Numbered from the stretch's first letter, positions 1 to 9,920 are shown. The stretch: 64,000 nt of DNA from Gaiellasilicea sp963802765 (GCA_963802765.1 CAWDJZ010000003.1:62001-126000), one strand, 5' to 3'. Numbers and translations: made by a program. Notes: a model not told the origin generated them from the sequence alone.

Positions 1-2
1 AG

Positions 3-1810
3 CACACGGTGATCCCGCACGGGCGCGTCCTCGTGCGCGATGGGCAGATCGTCGCCGTCTGGGATGGGCCAACCCCGCCCGAGGGCGTCACCGTCGGCGA
101 GGCGAGCGTCATCCACGCTGGCCCGCAAGATCTCCTGTTCCCCGGGCTCATCAACGTGCACAACCATCCGCGCGAGAACCACTTGCACGCCTGGCCGGCG
201 CCCTCCTCGCACGCGCTTCCCGCACAGGGGAAGGCCGGCACCGACCCGTACGCGAACCGCTACCAGTGGGGAGGCGGCGGATCGCCGACGGCACCCCGTG
301 AGCTCGACCGCCTGGTCGGGAACCCTGCGAACGTGCTCGCAGAGGACCTCGGGCTCGGCCTGGGCGGCGAGATCGTCAAGTTCGCCGAGACGGCGGCGCT
401 GCTCGGCGGCGAGACGGCGATCCAGGGCGCGGCGCCGAATCCCGAGAGCGACGGCGTCCTCATCCGAAACGTGGACAACGACGTCTTCGACGAGCGGATC
501 GCGGAGCCGTGGGTCAGGCCGATCGGCGCGTTCGCCGGTACTGCGCTCGCAAGCCTGCTCGCGACGATGGAGAGCGGCGAGGTCGACGCCTGGTTGCTGC
601 ATCTCGCCGAAGGCGTGCGGGACGGCGACCGGCGCCCCGGAGACACCGTCTCCTCGCGGGCCGAGTTTCAGACCCTGAAGGCGAAGGGCCTGCTCACGGA
701 CATGACCGTGATCATCCACGGCACCGCGCTCGAGCGGTCCGACTTTGCGGAGATGCGGGCAGCGCCGACGATCCGCAGCGACGGCGTCGCGGACGGGCGT
801 GGGGCGAAGCTCGTCTGGTCTCCGCTGTCGAACCTCCTCCTGTACGGAAAGACGGCGAATGCGTACGAGGCGCTCGCCGAGGGGGTGCTCACCTCGCTCG
901 GCACCGACTGGACGCCGAGTGGCTCGCGCACGCTCCTGCAGGAGCTGAAGATCGCGGACGTCGCGCTCCACGACGAGCGCGTCCTCGGAAGAAGCCGTGA
1001 GCTCGTGCCCGCTTTCTCGCTTCAGGGCAAGGAGGGGCTCGAGCGCCAGCGCGCCGAGGCGGCGCTCGATCGGGCGCTCGTCGACATGGTCACCCGCAAT
1101 CCGGCGCTCACCCTGCGCTGGTATGACCGGCTCGGCTCCGTCGAGGCGGGCAAGATCGCCGACCTCCTGCTCCTGCGCCGTCCGTCGCAAGAGCCCGCGC
1201 ACGGTCTGCCCCCGACTGTCTACCGCGACCTGATCGACGCCACCGAGGAAGACGTCGAGTTGGTGCTCGTCGGCGGCGACCCGCTCTCCGGCGAGGTGGA
1301 GCTGATGGCGGCGCTCAAGCCGGAAGACCACGAGGTCGTGACGAGCCCCGCCGGAGGCTTCCAGAAGGCGGTCGATGTGACGACGGCGGCGCCCGTACCC
1401 GAGGGCGACGAGCTGCTCGCCGACTTCACGGCCGAGCTCGAAGCCGGCCTGAGCGCGCTCGGCGGAGACAATCCGCCTCCCGGGGGCGGGCCCGGCCCGC
1501 CCACGAACACCTACAGCTATTTGAAGGCGAACGTCGCCGGCGGGCAGGCGGCGGGTCTTCCCGACTCAATCTTCCGGACGCTCCTCGCTGACAACGTCGG
1601 GGTCCTGCCGGACGGGTCCCTAAACCTCGAGCGCGTCCAGCTCGTCCCGCTGTTCGCGGCGGACGACGACTTCCTCGGCCACCTCCTGCGTGGCGAGCTC
1701 GATCCCGTGACCGGCCTCCTCGCCGATCCGACGCCGCCCTTCGCCCTATATCCCGCGAACCTGAACCACGTCGGCCCGCTCGGTAACCCGCTTCTCGGCA
1801 TGGAGCACGG

Positions 1811-1814
<4 letters not shown>
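3..1814 (+). CDS. Amidohydrolase-family protein (5' partial)
   Basis: Metal-dependent hydrolase of the amidohydrolase superfamily, which hydrolyses C-N or related bonds in a TIM barrel. The frame is open to the left window edge; the first visible start is GTG at 9, so the N-terminus is probably missing. Counting from that GTG, it shows the opening beta segment (GRVLVRDGQIVAV), the metal motif HNH at 51-53, HLAEG with H198, a further H237 and GTDWTPSG with D300, which is the usual ligand set. A Pro/Gly-rich linker near 483-498 leads to about 100 residues of unidentified C-terminal sequence. Its stop overlaps the next start (ATGA), suggesting coupling. The substrate cannot be told. The family call is firm; the C-terminal extension is unexplained. 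Confidence 0.85.
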
Positions 1815-2164
<350 letters not shown>

Positions 2165-2245
2165 ACTCCCTCGAGCCAGCGGTACTGGATCACGAGTCCG
2201 CTGCCGATGAGGAGCGCCCCGGCGAGCTAGTGCGACGAACGCCAA

Positions 2246-2270
2246 GGGGGCGCCACGCGAGGGCGCCCCC
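2246..2270. terminator. GC-rich hairpin
   Basis: Perfect 9-bp inverted repeat (GGGGGCGCC / GGCGCCCCC) with a 7-base loop. It lies downstream of the amidohydrolase and secreted ORF and upstream of the minus-strand zinc-ribbon remnant, as expected for a terminator. There is no T-tract, so the role is inferred. Confidence 0.5.
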
Positions 2271-2348
2271 TACCAGCTCGTCAACCCACCCTTGACGGAG
2301 TCCGGGGGCTGGGCCGCTAGGCGATTATTGCGCGGTGCGCCGGCGTGT

Positions 2349-2498
2349 TCAAGAGTCGCTGAACTCTCGCGACCAGCACTCAGGGCAGTAGATCGCGACC
2401 TACGGCTCCTCCTCGTCGAGCAGGTCGGGCGCAAGCTCGGCCTTCCAGCCTTCACCGCCCTCGCTCGTCACGCCGCACTCAATGCAGACCAGCGTCAT
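2349..2498 (-). pseudogene. Small zinc-ribbon-like protein gene with in-frame amber codon
   Basis: Read leftward from ATG at 2498, the frame codes for a 32-residue start (MTLVCIECGVTSEGGEGWKA and on), meets TAG at 2402-2400, and continues for 16 more residues (VAIYCPECWSREF) to TGA at 2349. The two halves together hold a CxxC and a second CxxC, a plausible four-cysteine zinc ribbon. GAGG lies just upstream of the ATG. The gene is either a one-base nonsense mutant or sequencing error, or the amber codon is read through. The ribbon call rests on the cysteine spacing only. Sequence 2499-2709 beyond it shows nothing I recognise. Confidence 0.45.
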
Positions 2499-2709
2499 TG
2501 ACCTCGACCCCCGCGGAGCTAACCTCAGCGGCGATCCTACGCCGTTCCTACGCGGCGCCCCGGAGCGCCCTCGGCTGGCAAGGATCGAGCTTGAGAGGGC
2601 ACGAAGCCAACCCGCCAGTTCGCCCGGCTACACGCGCTCGACCTCGACGCGGCGCTCGAGCAGTCGGAGTGCCACCAGCGCGCCGACGCGCCCGTAGTCG
2701 GCTGTCGGC

Positions 2710-3339
2710 TTAGGCCGTCCGGCGGCGCCTCGAGAAGAGCAAGACAGCCGCGAGCGCTGCGATGACGAGCGGGACAGCGAGCAGCGGGTTGAACGCATCG
2801 CCGGGCGGGGGCGCGTAGTCGAGGCTGCCGGCGATCGCGGCCGGCTCGCCCGCGACCTGCAGCGGGACCTTCCAGTCGAAGACGTGATGCGACTCGTCCT
2901 CGGCCCGCCGGACGTTCGGGGGCAGGATCGGGCTCATCCAGTGGATGCGGTGGTCATGCCACTCGTACGCCTCGTGCCTGGCGACGCGCTGCCAGCTCGG
3001 CTCGGCCTTGGCGGACGCTTCGGCGGGCACGTGGACGTTGCCGTAGCGGTCGTCGTTCAGGTAGGTGGCCGGTGAGCGCTTGTTGCGGAAGACCGCGCCG
3101 TCGGCGAAGCGGAGGTAGGGCTCGCCGTCGTAGCCGAGGACGACGACCTCTTCGCCGGTCTCGTTCCGGAGCTCGAGCTGGTCGTCGCCGTCGAGCACGC
3201 GCAGCTCGAGCCCGGGGATGGCTGGCTGCAGGGCGGTCACCTGCGAGGTGAAGCCCAGCGTCCCGCCGTCGCCGTGCGCGGCGGCGGCGGGGCTGAGCAC
3301 GGCCGCGAGCGTCGCGACCGCGAGCAGGGCTCGGATCAC
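2710..3339 (-). CDS. Secreted/membrane-anchored protein of the copper operon
   Basis: A 209-residue protein with an N-terminal signal peptide (about 1-21) and a single C-terminal transmembrane helix (about 184-203) followed by RRRR, so it is probably exported and membrane-anchored. The central region contains several His residues (HEAYEWHDHRIHW) and is beta-rich. No named domain is recognised. Its GTG start overlaps the stop of the YcnI-like gene (GTGA), making it the last gene of the copper operon. A role in copper handling at the cell surface is inferred from context only. Confidence 0.7.
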   Translation of the reverse strand: MIRALLAVATLAAVLSPAAAAHGDGGTLGFTSQVTALQPAIPGLELRVLDGDDQLELRNETGEEVVVLGYDGEPYLRFADGAVFRNKRSPATYLNDDRYGNVHVPAEASAKAEPSWQRVARHEAYEWHDHRIHWMSPILPPNVRRAEDESHHVFDWKVPLQVAGEPAAIAGSLDYAPPPGDAFNPLLAVPLVIAALAAVLLFSRRRRTA

Positions 3340-4004
3340 GCGCGTCTCCGGGCGAGGCCGAGGCCGAGGGCGGCGAGGCCGGCGATGAGGCCGGCCGCGC
3401 CGAGCGCGAGCGCGACGTAGGCGATCCAGTCGCTGTCCTCATCCTCTTCTCTTTCGGCGGCGGCCTCGCTCGTCGTGGCAGGCGCCGCCGCCGGTTCGGC
3501 CGTGGTCGCCTCGAGGGTGACGCGCGGCGCCGGCTCGTCGGCGTCCGGTGCACCGATCCAGCGGACGACCTCGCCGCTCGAGTAGGTCTGGACGGCAGGG
3601 AAGACGAGCTGCGTGCCGGGAGCGTCCGGCACCTTTGCGCTCAGGCCGAACTCGTCGAACTCGCCGGGCGCGATCTTGCCGCCCTCCCAGGTGACGCTGG
3701 AGATCCGCTCGCTGACCATGTCGCCGAAGACCTCGACCGGCGGGTCGAGCTTCTCGGTGGTCACGGTCCGGGTCCAGCCGGGCTTGGGCTGGAAGCTGAC
3801 GAAGAAGAGGCCCTCGGGCAGCTGCAGGGTCACCTTGGTCGTGTCCGCGTTCTCGCGCTCGGTGGGGACGCGGACGGCGAAGCGGGCGAAGCTGTCGGTC
3901 GGGACGGTGTTCGGGTTGACCGTGACGTGGGCCGCGGCGGCTGGGGCGAGCGCGAGCGCGGCCGCCGCCGCGGGGAGGGCAAGCAGAGTACGGGGGGTCA
4001 TCAT
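3336..4004 (-). CDS. YcnI-like copper-binding protein (DUF1775)
   Basis: A 222-residue exported copper-handling protein. The signal peptide ends near residue 25, leaving His26 as a likely mature N-terminus (HVTVNP); YcnI-family proteins bind copper through that N-terminal His. The DUF1775 beta-sandwich follows, then an acidic low-complexity linker and a C-terminal transmembrane helix. Start: two ATGs in a row at 4004 and 4001 behind a good ribosome site (AAAGGA). The start overlaps the CopC-CopD stop by ATGA and its own stop overlaps the next gene by GTGA, so the trio is translationally coupled. The family call is well supported. Confidence 0.88.
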   Translation of the reverse strand: MMTPRTLLALPAAAAALALAPAAAAHVTVNPNTVPTDSFARFAVRVPTERENADTTKVTLQLPEGLFFVSFQPKPGWTRTVTTEKLDPPVEVFGDMVSERISSVTWEGGKIAPGEFDEFGLSAKVPDAPGTQLVFPAVQTYSSGEVVRWIGAPDADEPAPRVTLEATTAEPAAAPATTSEAAAEREEDEDSDWIAYVALALGAAGLIAGLAALGLGLARRRA

Positions 4005-5647
4005 TTGTCCTTTCTGATCGGAACGGAGACGGTCGCGTGGAGCGCCTCGAACTCGCCGCGCCGGCCCTCGACGCGGAGCTGCCAGTCGCCGGCGAGTGCG
4101 AGTTGTGCGCCCGGCACGGAGTAGTGGCCGGGCGCGAGCCGGCGGGCCGTGAAGCGGAGCGGCCCGACCTGACGGCTTGCGAGCGAGGCCGAGAGCCTGA
4201 GCTCGTCGACGTTCGCCGGCTGCCCGGAAGGTTCGGAGAGGTAGAAGTGGACGGTGTTCGCGCCGGCGACCGCGGGGTCGACGACGAGGTTCAGCTCGAG
4301 CCCGCCGAAGGGGACAACCTCGGCATACGGGCCGCGCGGGGCGACGCTGGCCCGAGCCGGCGGCTCGGTCACGAGGACCGCGGTCACGCCGACGACGACG
4401 AGCACGAGCGCGAGCTCGCCGGCGACCATCCTGGTGAACCGCTCCCGCTCTGCCGCCGAGGCGATGCCTGCGCGCAGCCTCGGGACTGCACGGCGGTTGT
4501 TGTAGGCGCCGAGCGCGAGGAGCGGCAGGACGAGGGCGACCTTCGTCAGCAGGAGCAATCCGTAGGTGGTGTCCCAGAGGCCGCGCCAGGCGCCTAGCTG
4601 CTCGTACCCATTCACGATGCCCGCCGTGAGCAGCGCGGCCACGGACCAGACGGCGATGCGTGAGAAGCGCGGCACCGCGTCGGACGCGAGCAACCAGCGG
4701 CGGTTGCCCGCGGCTGCGAGCGCGACGGCGAGGAACGCGAGCCCACCGGTCCAGACGGCGCCAGCGGCGACGTGGACGACGTCGGAGACGAGCGAGAGCC
4801 CGCCGCTGACCCGGGCGTGGCCCGAGAGCGACGGTGTCGCCACGAGCAGCGCCGCGGGAAGGAGCAGCACGACCGCCAGCAGACGGCTCAGGGCGAGCAC
4901 GGCGACGACAAGACCGAGCACCGCCTGCGCGAGCCAGACCCGGCCGAAGCGCGTCTCGAGAACGGCTTGAACGCTGTCCCAGCTCGCCGCCTCGCGCAGG
5001 CCGAAGCCGCCCGCGGCCGCCCCCTGGAGGACGATTCCACAGAGCGCCGTGACTGCGAGTACGACGCCCGCCGCGGCGAGAGCCCGCCGGAGCAGCGGCT
5101 GCGGCCCGCGCAGGATCACCGCGAGAGCGACTGCGCCACCGACCACGAGAAAGAGCGCGACGAAGTCGAGGAAACGCACCGATGTGAAGAGCACGCTCAC
5201 GGTCCGCGGCGTCCCGTCGCCGAGCACCTGCGCGGCGATTCCCGACGGGTTCGCACCCGGCGCCTCGACGTGGAAGACGAACGCACCAGAGACTGGATGC
5301 GAGTCGGCTGAGGTCGCCCGCCACGTCACCGTGTAGGTGCCGCGGGTGAGGCGACGGTCCAGCGGCGCGCTGATCGTCCGCTCGTCCGGCCGATCGACAC
5401 TGCCACGATCGACGCGCCGCGCCTGGGAGTCGTACACGCGCACGCTGCCGAACGAGCTCTCGACCGGCTCGTTGAAATGCAGGACGACCTGCCGCGGCGC
5501 CTGCTCGAGGACCGCGTCGTTCGCCGGCTCTGTTGTCGTCAGCGTCGCGTGAGCGCCGGCCGCGGGTGCCAAAGCGAACACCGCAGCGAGTGCGGCGACC
5601 GCGAGAGCCCCGCGACGGGCGCACGCGCGCCCTGCGGGTCGAACCAT
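4001..5647 (-). CDS. CopC-CopD fusion copper resistance/import protein
   Basis: A 548-residue fusion. The signal peptide is followed by a CopC domain whose mature end would be His33 (HATLTTTEPAN) with the later DSHPVSG motif, the usual copper ligand regions. A multi-helix CopD membrane domain (about residues 165-430) and a C-terminal extracytoplasmic beta-domain follow. CopC carries copper outside the membrane and CopD is thought to move it inward; Bacillus YcnJ has the same layout. Start: ATG at 5647, with AAGGAG only two or three bases upstream, so the exact start is less certain. Next to YcnI, this makes a copper uptake/homeostasis operon. Confidence 0.88.
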   Translation of the reverse strand: MVRPAGRACARRGALAVAALAAVFALAPAAGAHATLTTTEPANDAVLEQAPRQVVLHFNEPVESSFGSVRVYDSQARRVDRGSVDRPDERTISAPLDRRLTRGTYTVTWRATSADSHPVSGAFVFHVEAPGANPSGIAAQVLGDGTPRTVSVLFTSVRFLDFVALFLVVGGAVALAVILRGPQPLLRRALAAAGVVLAVTALCGIVLQGAAAGGFGLREAASWDSVQAVLETRFGRVWLAQAVLGLVVAVLALSRLLAVVLLLPAALLVATPSLSGHARVSGGLSLVSDVVHVAAGAVWTGGLAFLAVALAAAGNRRWLLASDAVPRFSRIAVWSVAALLTAGIVNGYEQLGAWRGLWDTTYGLLLLTKVALVLPLLALGAYNNRRAVPRLRAGIASAAERERFTRMVAGELALVLVVVGVTAVLVTEPPARASVAPRGPYAEVVPFGGLELNLVVDPAVAGANTVHFYLSEPSGQPANVDELRLSASLASRQVGPLRFTARRLAPGHYSVPGAQLALAGDWQLRVEGRRGEFEALHATVSVPIRKDK

Positions 5648-5675
5648 CGCTCCTTCTTTCGCTCGCGCTACGAGG

Positions 5676-6236
5676 TCAGCAAGCGAGCGGCGGCCCGCGC
5701 TCGCCGTAGCCACGACCGGCGACGCAGCTCGCAGGCAGGAGCAGCGCGGAGACGGGGGCGAGCACGGGAACGACGCCGAACGAGCCGGCGACTTCCGAGC
5801 CGATCGCGCGCGCGACGACGTCGGCAAGCGACGCGAGCGCGCGGGCGAGGAAAAACAGGAGGAGCGCGAACGGAACCTGCGCGTAGAGGCCGAGCAGCAC
5901 CGCGGGCTGGAACGCCGTCGCCCAGCCGACGCCGCCTCCCTGGACCAGCCGCTCGACGTACTCCTGCGTGAGGAAGGCGAGAGGAGGCAACGCCGCGAAG
6001 ATCCACGCCGGCGCCGGCCCCGCGAGGCCGCGCTCGACCCGGACGACCCGCGCGACGAACCCTCCCATGGCGAGCGCCGTACAGACGGCGAAGAAGAGCG
6101 GCGCATAACCGAGGTAACCGTGCGGCACCTGCCCCCTTGCCCCCGCCCCGGCCAGCTCGTACCCCACGGCGTGCCCGGCGAGCACGCCAATCGGCAAGAG
6201 CGGCAGAGTCAGCGCCCAGGTCAGGCTTCCGCGCAC
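5676..6236 (-). CDS. Multi-pass membrane protein upstream of copC-copD
   Basis: Five or six hydrophobic helices in 186 residues, counted from GTG at 6236, where the first helix begins (SLTWALTLPLLPIGVLAGHA). The frame is open further upstream to 6398, but that part is Arg-rich and looks non-coding. It lies 28 bp before the CopC-CopD start on the same strand, so it is probably the first gene of the copper operon. It has no domain I recognise. A role in copper transport or assembly is inferred from neighbourhood only. Confidence 0.65.
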   Translation of the reverse strand: MRGSLTWALTLPLLPIGVLAGHAVGYELAGAGARGQVPHGYLGYAPLFFAVCTALAMGGFVARVVRVERGLAGPAPAWIFAALPPLAFLTQEYVERLVQGGGVGWATAFQPAVLLGLYAQVPFALLLFFLARALASLADVVARAIGSEVAGSFGVVPVLAPVSALLLPASCVAGRGYGERGPPLAC

Positions 6237-6799
6237 GCGACGATGGTACCGCCGCCAAAGCCCCACGCCTAATGCGGAGTTCGCCACGGCGGCGGCGGTG
6301 CAGCGTCTATGCGCTAGGTGAACCGCACCGGGTGGACGGGTCGCGGCGAGCCGCCCGTCGCGCGCCCCCTGTCCAGCCGGCGCAGTCCGATACAGCAACG
6401 CGGCGGCGTCTGGCGCATGCGTGCTGAGCGGGGATAGGCGGTGAATCCCGGCAACAGCAAGGACTTTCGACCCTGGCGTTGCGGGGATTGGCGGGAGGGG
6501 CGGGAGCTTCCGGGAGCCTCGTGCGGGAACAACGCGGGATGCGGTGTTGCCCCGTCAGAAAACGGTGCGTGGATGTGCGCGGGATGCGATCGTTGCTCTG
6601 GTCGGATGGGCAGCTGATCCCGTTCCTGGCGACCTCGGAGTCTCTTCGCCGTTGCCTTCGCTGATTGACGGCGGCCCGCGAACCGTGGGAAGCTAAGCTC
6701 GGCGCGGGCGAGGGTGTTCGGCGCCAGGTGGGGCACCGCGGTCGGGGCCGAGCGGGTCTCCATTCGCCAGCGAGATGAAAGCGAGGGAGGGATGGCCGT
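6237..6799. other. Divergent intergenic region
   Basis: Separates the leftward copper operon from the rightward chitinase gene and must hold promoters for both. The only ORF (6479-6664) is short and compositionally unlike its neighbours. I see no RNA gene, clear inverted repeat or recognisable operator. Confidence 0.5.
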
Positions 6800-8125
6800 A
6801 TGAAGCGACGGATGCGCCTCGTGTCGGTGCTTGCGCTGGTCTTGGTGTTGGCGACCGTTGTTGGTGTCGGGACGGGAGGCGCCGCGAAGCCTGGAGACCG
6901 ACCGCTGGTCGTCGGCTACTACATCCAGTGGGGCATCTATGGACGCGGTTACACGGTCAAGCACGTTGAGACGAGCGGTTCGGCCGCCAAGCTCGACGTC
7001 ATCAACTACGCCTTCGGTAACGTCGCTCCGAACGCCGACGGTGACGTCGTCTGCCAGTCGGGCGACCCGTGGGCCGACTATCAGAAGCCCTGGACCGCGG
7101 CCGAGTCCGTCGACGGGACGGAGGTGACGTGGCCGCGGCCGATCCTGGGCAACTTCCAGCAGCTGAAGGCGCTGAAGGCGCTGCATCCCGGCCTCGAGGT
7201 GGTCGTCTCGCTCGGCGGCTGGACGTGGTCGACGTACTTCTCGGACGCCGCGCTGACGCAGGGCTCGCGCGAGAAGCTCGTCTCCTCCTGCATCGACCTG
7301 TTCATCAAGGGCAACCTGCCCGATCCCGGCTGGGGCGGCATGGGCGGTCCGGGCGCGGCAGCCGGCGTCTTCGACGGCATCGACCTCGACTGGGAGTGGC
7401 CGGGCTCCGAGGGCAACGTCGGCAACATCATCCGCGCCGAGGACAAGCGGAACTTCACGCTGCTCGTCAAGGAGTTCCGCAAGCAGCTCGATTACTACGG
7501 GAACACGACGACCAAGCGGGACTACCTCCTGACGGCGTTCCTCCCCGCTGCGAGCTCGAAGATCGACGCCGGCTTCGAGGTCAAGAAGATCTTCAAGGAC
7601 CTCGACTTCGCGACTGTGCAGGGCTACGACCTGCACGGCGCCTGGGAGTCGCAGACAAACCACCAGGCAAACCTCTTCACCTCGCCGGCCGATCCGGCCA
7701 GCCCACGGTTCTCGGTCGATGGCGTCATCGACGCCTACCGCGAGCGCGGGGCACCGGCTGACAAGCTCGTCGTCGGGGTGCCGTTCTACTCGCGCGGCTG
7801 GACCGGCGTGCCGGCGACGGGCGGCGGGCTCTACCAGACCTCAACAGGCCCGGCGCCCGGCGTCTGGGAGGCGGGCGTGAACGACTACGAGGTCGTCGAG
7901 GCTCTGCTCGGGAGCGGCTTCACCCGTCACTACGACCCGCTTGCGGGGACGGCGTGGCTGTATGGCTCGGACACGTTCTGGACCTTCGACGACCCTGCCG
8001 TCATGCAGCTCAAGGGCCAGTACGTCAAGGCGAATGGGCTCGGCGGGATCATGTTCTGGGAGCTCTCCGGCGACACCCCGGACGGCGACCTGATCACCGC
8101 CATCACAAGCAGCCTCGACCCGTAG
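6800..8125 (+). CDS. Secreted GH18 chitinase-like glycoside hydrolase
   Basis: A 441-residue exported glycoside hydrolase of family 18, which cleaves beta-1,4-linked N-acetylglucosamine polymers by substrate-assisted catalysis. The signal peptide covers about residues 1-28. The barrel carries VVSLGGW on strand 3, the catalytic DxxDxDxE motif as DGIDLDWEW, and the late GGIMFWELSGD strand typical of the family. Ribosome site GGGAGGG lies a little upstream of the ATG. No carbohydrate-binding module is visible. A strong hairpin follows the stop, so it is probably monocistronic. It likely supports use of fungal or arthropod chitin. Confidence 0.92.
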   Translation: MKRRMRLVSVLALVLVLATVVGVGTGGAAKPGDRPLVVGYYIQWGIYGRGYTVKHVETSGSAAKLDVINYAFGNVAPNADGDVVCQSGDPWADYQKPWTAAESVDGTEVTWPRPILGNFQQLKALKALHPGLEVVVSLGGWTWSTYFSDAALTQGSREKLVSSCIDLFIKGNLPDPGWGGMGGPGAAAGVFDGIDLDWEWPGSEGNVGNIIRAEDKRNFTLLVKEFRKQLDYYGNTTTKRDYLLTAFLPAASSKIDAGFEVKKIFKDLDFATVQGYDLHGAWESQTNHQANLFTSPADPASPRFSVDGVIDAYRERGAPADKLVVGVPFYSRGWTGVPATGGGLYQTSTGPAPGVWEAGVNDYEVVEALLGSGFTRHYDPLAGTAWLYGSDTFWTFDDPAVMQLKGQYVKANGLGGIMFWELSGDTPDGDLITAITSSLDP

Positions 8126-8137
8126 GGCCGAAGGTCA

Positions 8138-8162
8138 GGCGGGCCGCCCGAGGCGGCCCGCC
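8138..8162. terminator. Strong GC hairpin after chitinase
   Basis: Perfect 11-bp stem (GGCGGGCCGCC / GGCGGCCCGCC) with a CGA loop, 12 bp after the chitinase stop. There is no T-tract, but position and stability fit a terminator. Confidence 0.75.
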
Positions 8163-8228
8163 GCCGCCCCGGCTGGCCGTCGGGCTACTCCGGGTCAGCC
8201 GAGCGCGGCGACCTCGACTCGTGGAGGC

Positions 8229-8448
8229 TCAGCTGCTCTCGCCCGGTAGGAAGCCCTCCTGGAGCTTGTCGGGCTGCTGGTACCGGTCGTGGTAGTCGTC
8301 CTCGCGCGTGCAGACGACGACGAGCGCGGCCGCGCCACTGATCCAGGGCGCGAAGCCCCTGCTCGACGTAGTAGTTCTCCTTGACTGCCTCGGCGATGGC
8401 CCGGCGCCGCTCCGGTTTCGCGACTTGGGACGCGACGATGTGCTGATT
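8229..8448 (-). pseudogene. Frameshifted remnant of an unrecognised gene
   Basis: Two minus-strand frames join into one protein-like sequence. From about 8448 to 8331 the reading is NQHIVASQVAKPERRRAIAE followed by a helical stretch ending DQW. From about 8336 to the stop at 8229 it continues GAAALVVVCTREDDYHDRY and a short tail in another frame. Amino-acid usage in both halves is unlike the Arg-rich shadow frames, so I read this as a small gene with a one-base indel near 8331-8337. The family is unknown and no start codon is secure. Confidence 0.35.
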
Positions 8449-8557
8449 GGCACCGCGATCGTTGCGCAGTATTAACGTCGACGACCCTCCTCCCGCGCGC
8501 GGCGCCGGCAGGTCAGGCCCCGCCAGTCGCAGCGGACCAGCCAGTAGGCTCGTGGCG

Positions 8558-9019
8558 ATGGAGGTCAATGAGCACGCTCCGGCAGTCGCGCACAGCGAGA
8601 TCGAGGTCGCTGCGCCACCGGAGATCGTCTGGGCCGTCCTCACCGACGTTGAGAGTTGGCCAAGCTGGAATCCCGACGTGAAATCGGCGTCTCTAGAGGG
8701 ACCACTCACGAAGGGAGCGCAGTTCCGTTGGAAGGCGGGACCGGGAACGATCACGTCCACGCTTCAGAGTGTCGAGCCGCCGCGCCTCATTGTTTGGACG
8801 GGAAAGACCTTCGGCATCAAGGCGATTCACGTCCATCGATTTGAACCGCAGGGCGAGACGGGCTCCACGATCGTCAGATCAGAGGAGTCCTGGGAGGGTT
8901 TGCTCGTCCGGCTACTCCGTGGCTCGATGACGAAGACGTTGCAGAAAGCAACCGACTCGGGGATACGGCACTTGAAGACCGAAGCCGAGAGTAGGGCAGC
9001 GGCGCCCTCGGCCTCCTAA
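8558..9019 (+). CDS. SRPBCC (START-like) protein
   Basis: A 153-residue single-domain protein of the SRPBCC/polyketide cyclase-like fold, a hydrophobic-cavity lipid or small-ligand binder. Typical features are the opening strand and helix (SEIEVAAPPEIVWAVLTDVE, then WPSWNPDVK), a central beta-sheet, and a long C-terminal helix packed against the cavity. Start: ATG at 8558; the frame is open further upstream, but that part is Arg/Pro-rich. No strong ribosome site is visible. It stands alone, so the ligand and pathway are unknown. Confidence 0.8.
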   Translation: MEVNEHAPAVAHSEIEVAAPPEIVWAVLTDVESWPSWNPDVKSASLEGPLTKGAQFRWKAGPGTITSTLQSVEPPRLIVWTGKTFGIKAIHVHRFEPQGETGSTIVRSEESWEGLLVRLLRGSMTKTLQKATDSGIRHLKTEAESRAAAPSAS

Positions 9020-9194
9020 GCCAGCTGAGCGCTCGGCAGTCCGGTCGAGAGTTGGGTGGCCAGCTCCGTCCTCGCAGAGGTGATGGGCCGTTCCGGCATG
9101 GAAATCGCTGCCAGTTGGCACCTCGTCGCCGACGGGGCCAAGCGATCCCGCGTTACGCAGTGGGCATGACCTGTCAATGGAGTGCCGTTAGAGG

Positions 9195-9920
9195 CTAAGC
9201 CGCGAGGCGGGCGGTAGCGGCGGGCGTGCTGAACGGCGTGAGGTGCAGCCTCGTCTCGGAGCGGAGGCAGGCCACGACCTCCTGCTCGTCCATCGCGCAG
9301 GGCAGCAGTGTCTTCCAGCCGAAGAGATGCTCGGTGTGGTGGAAGTCTCCGGCCGCGACCGCTGGCAGCTGGGCTTCGGCGACCCAGCCGTAGGCGCGGT
9401 GCCCGTTGATCAGTTCGAAGCGGTCGACGAGGCCTCCTAGCGCCTCCAGCTCCCGCCAGAAGCGCCGCGTCGCGCCGGGCGATTCGTCGGGCGTCGGCGC
9501 CCCGGAAGGGTGTGCCGCGAAGAGCGCCGCACCCGCACTCCGGGCCGCCGACAGCCCGCGCTCCAGACTCTCCGCGAGCGTTACGTACGAGCGCAGGCCG
9601 ATGGCGACGGCGTGCGCAGCGAGGTCGGGATCGGCGTGATTGACAGTTAACTCGGAGCCGGGCACCACCAGCAGCGCGTAGCGCTCGAGCGCCCGCTCGG
9701 CCTCGCGCTCGATCTCCGACACGTACTCACCGAACCGGTCGGCCGGCACGCCCAGATGCGCCAAAGGGTCGTCGGGTGGGTGCACATGGTCGGTGATACA
9801 GAGCACGTCGAATCCATGCTCGCCGTACAGGTCGACCACGTCCGGGATCGAAAGAGAGCCGTCGCTCCACGTCGAATGCGTGTGGAGCTCGGCAAGGAGC
9901 AGATCCGGTCGATGTTGCAT
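9195..9920 (-). CDS. PHP-domain phosphoesterase-like protein
   Basis: A 241-residue PHP (polymerase and histidinol phosphatase) domain, a metal-dependent phosphoesterase fold. Metal motifs seen are ELHTHSTWSDG near residues 11-21, ITDHVHPP, the central GSELT, FAAHP, and AAGDFHH near the C-terminus. ATG at 9920 is chosen because the upstream extension is compositionally poor. It is closely similar in layout to the gene at 20194 (same HxHxxWSDG, DVLCxTDHV and GDxH blocks), so the two look like paralogues about 10 kb apart. Substrate unknown. Confidence 0.82.
   Translation of the reverse strand: MQHRPDLLLAELHTHSTWSDGSLSIPDVVDLYGEHGFDVLCITDHVHPPDDPLAHLGVPADRFGEYVSEIEREAERALERYALLVVPGSELTVNHADPDLAAHAVAIGLRSYVTLAESLERGLSAARSAGAALFAAHPSGAPTPDESPGATRRFWRELEALGGLVDRFELINGHRAYGWVAEAQLPAVAAGDFHHTEHLFGWKTLLPCAMDEQEVVACLRSETRLHLTPFSTPAATARLAA

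Noticed and set aside
6479..6664. Small plus-strand ORF upstream of the chitinase
   Set aside because: No ribosome site, no domain, and composition unlike neighbouring genes; likely chance.
6314..7663. A 449-residue minus-strand frame
   Set aside because: Lies antisense to the well-supported chitinase; composition is that of a shadow frame in high-GC DNA.
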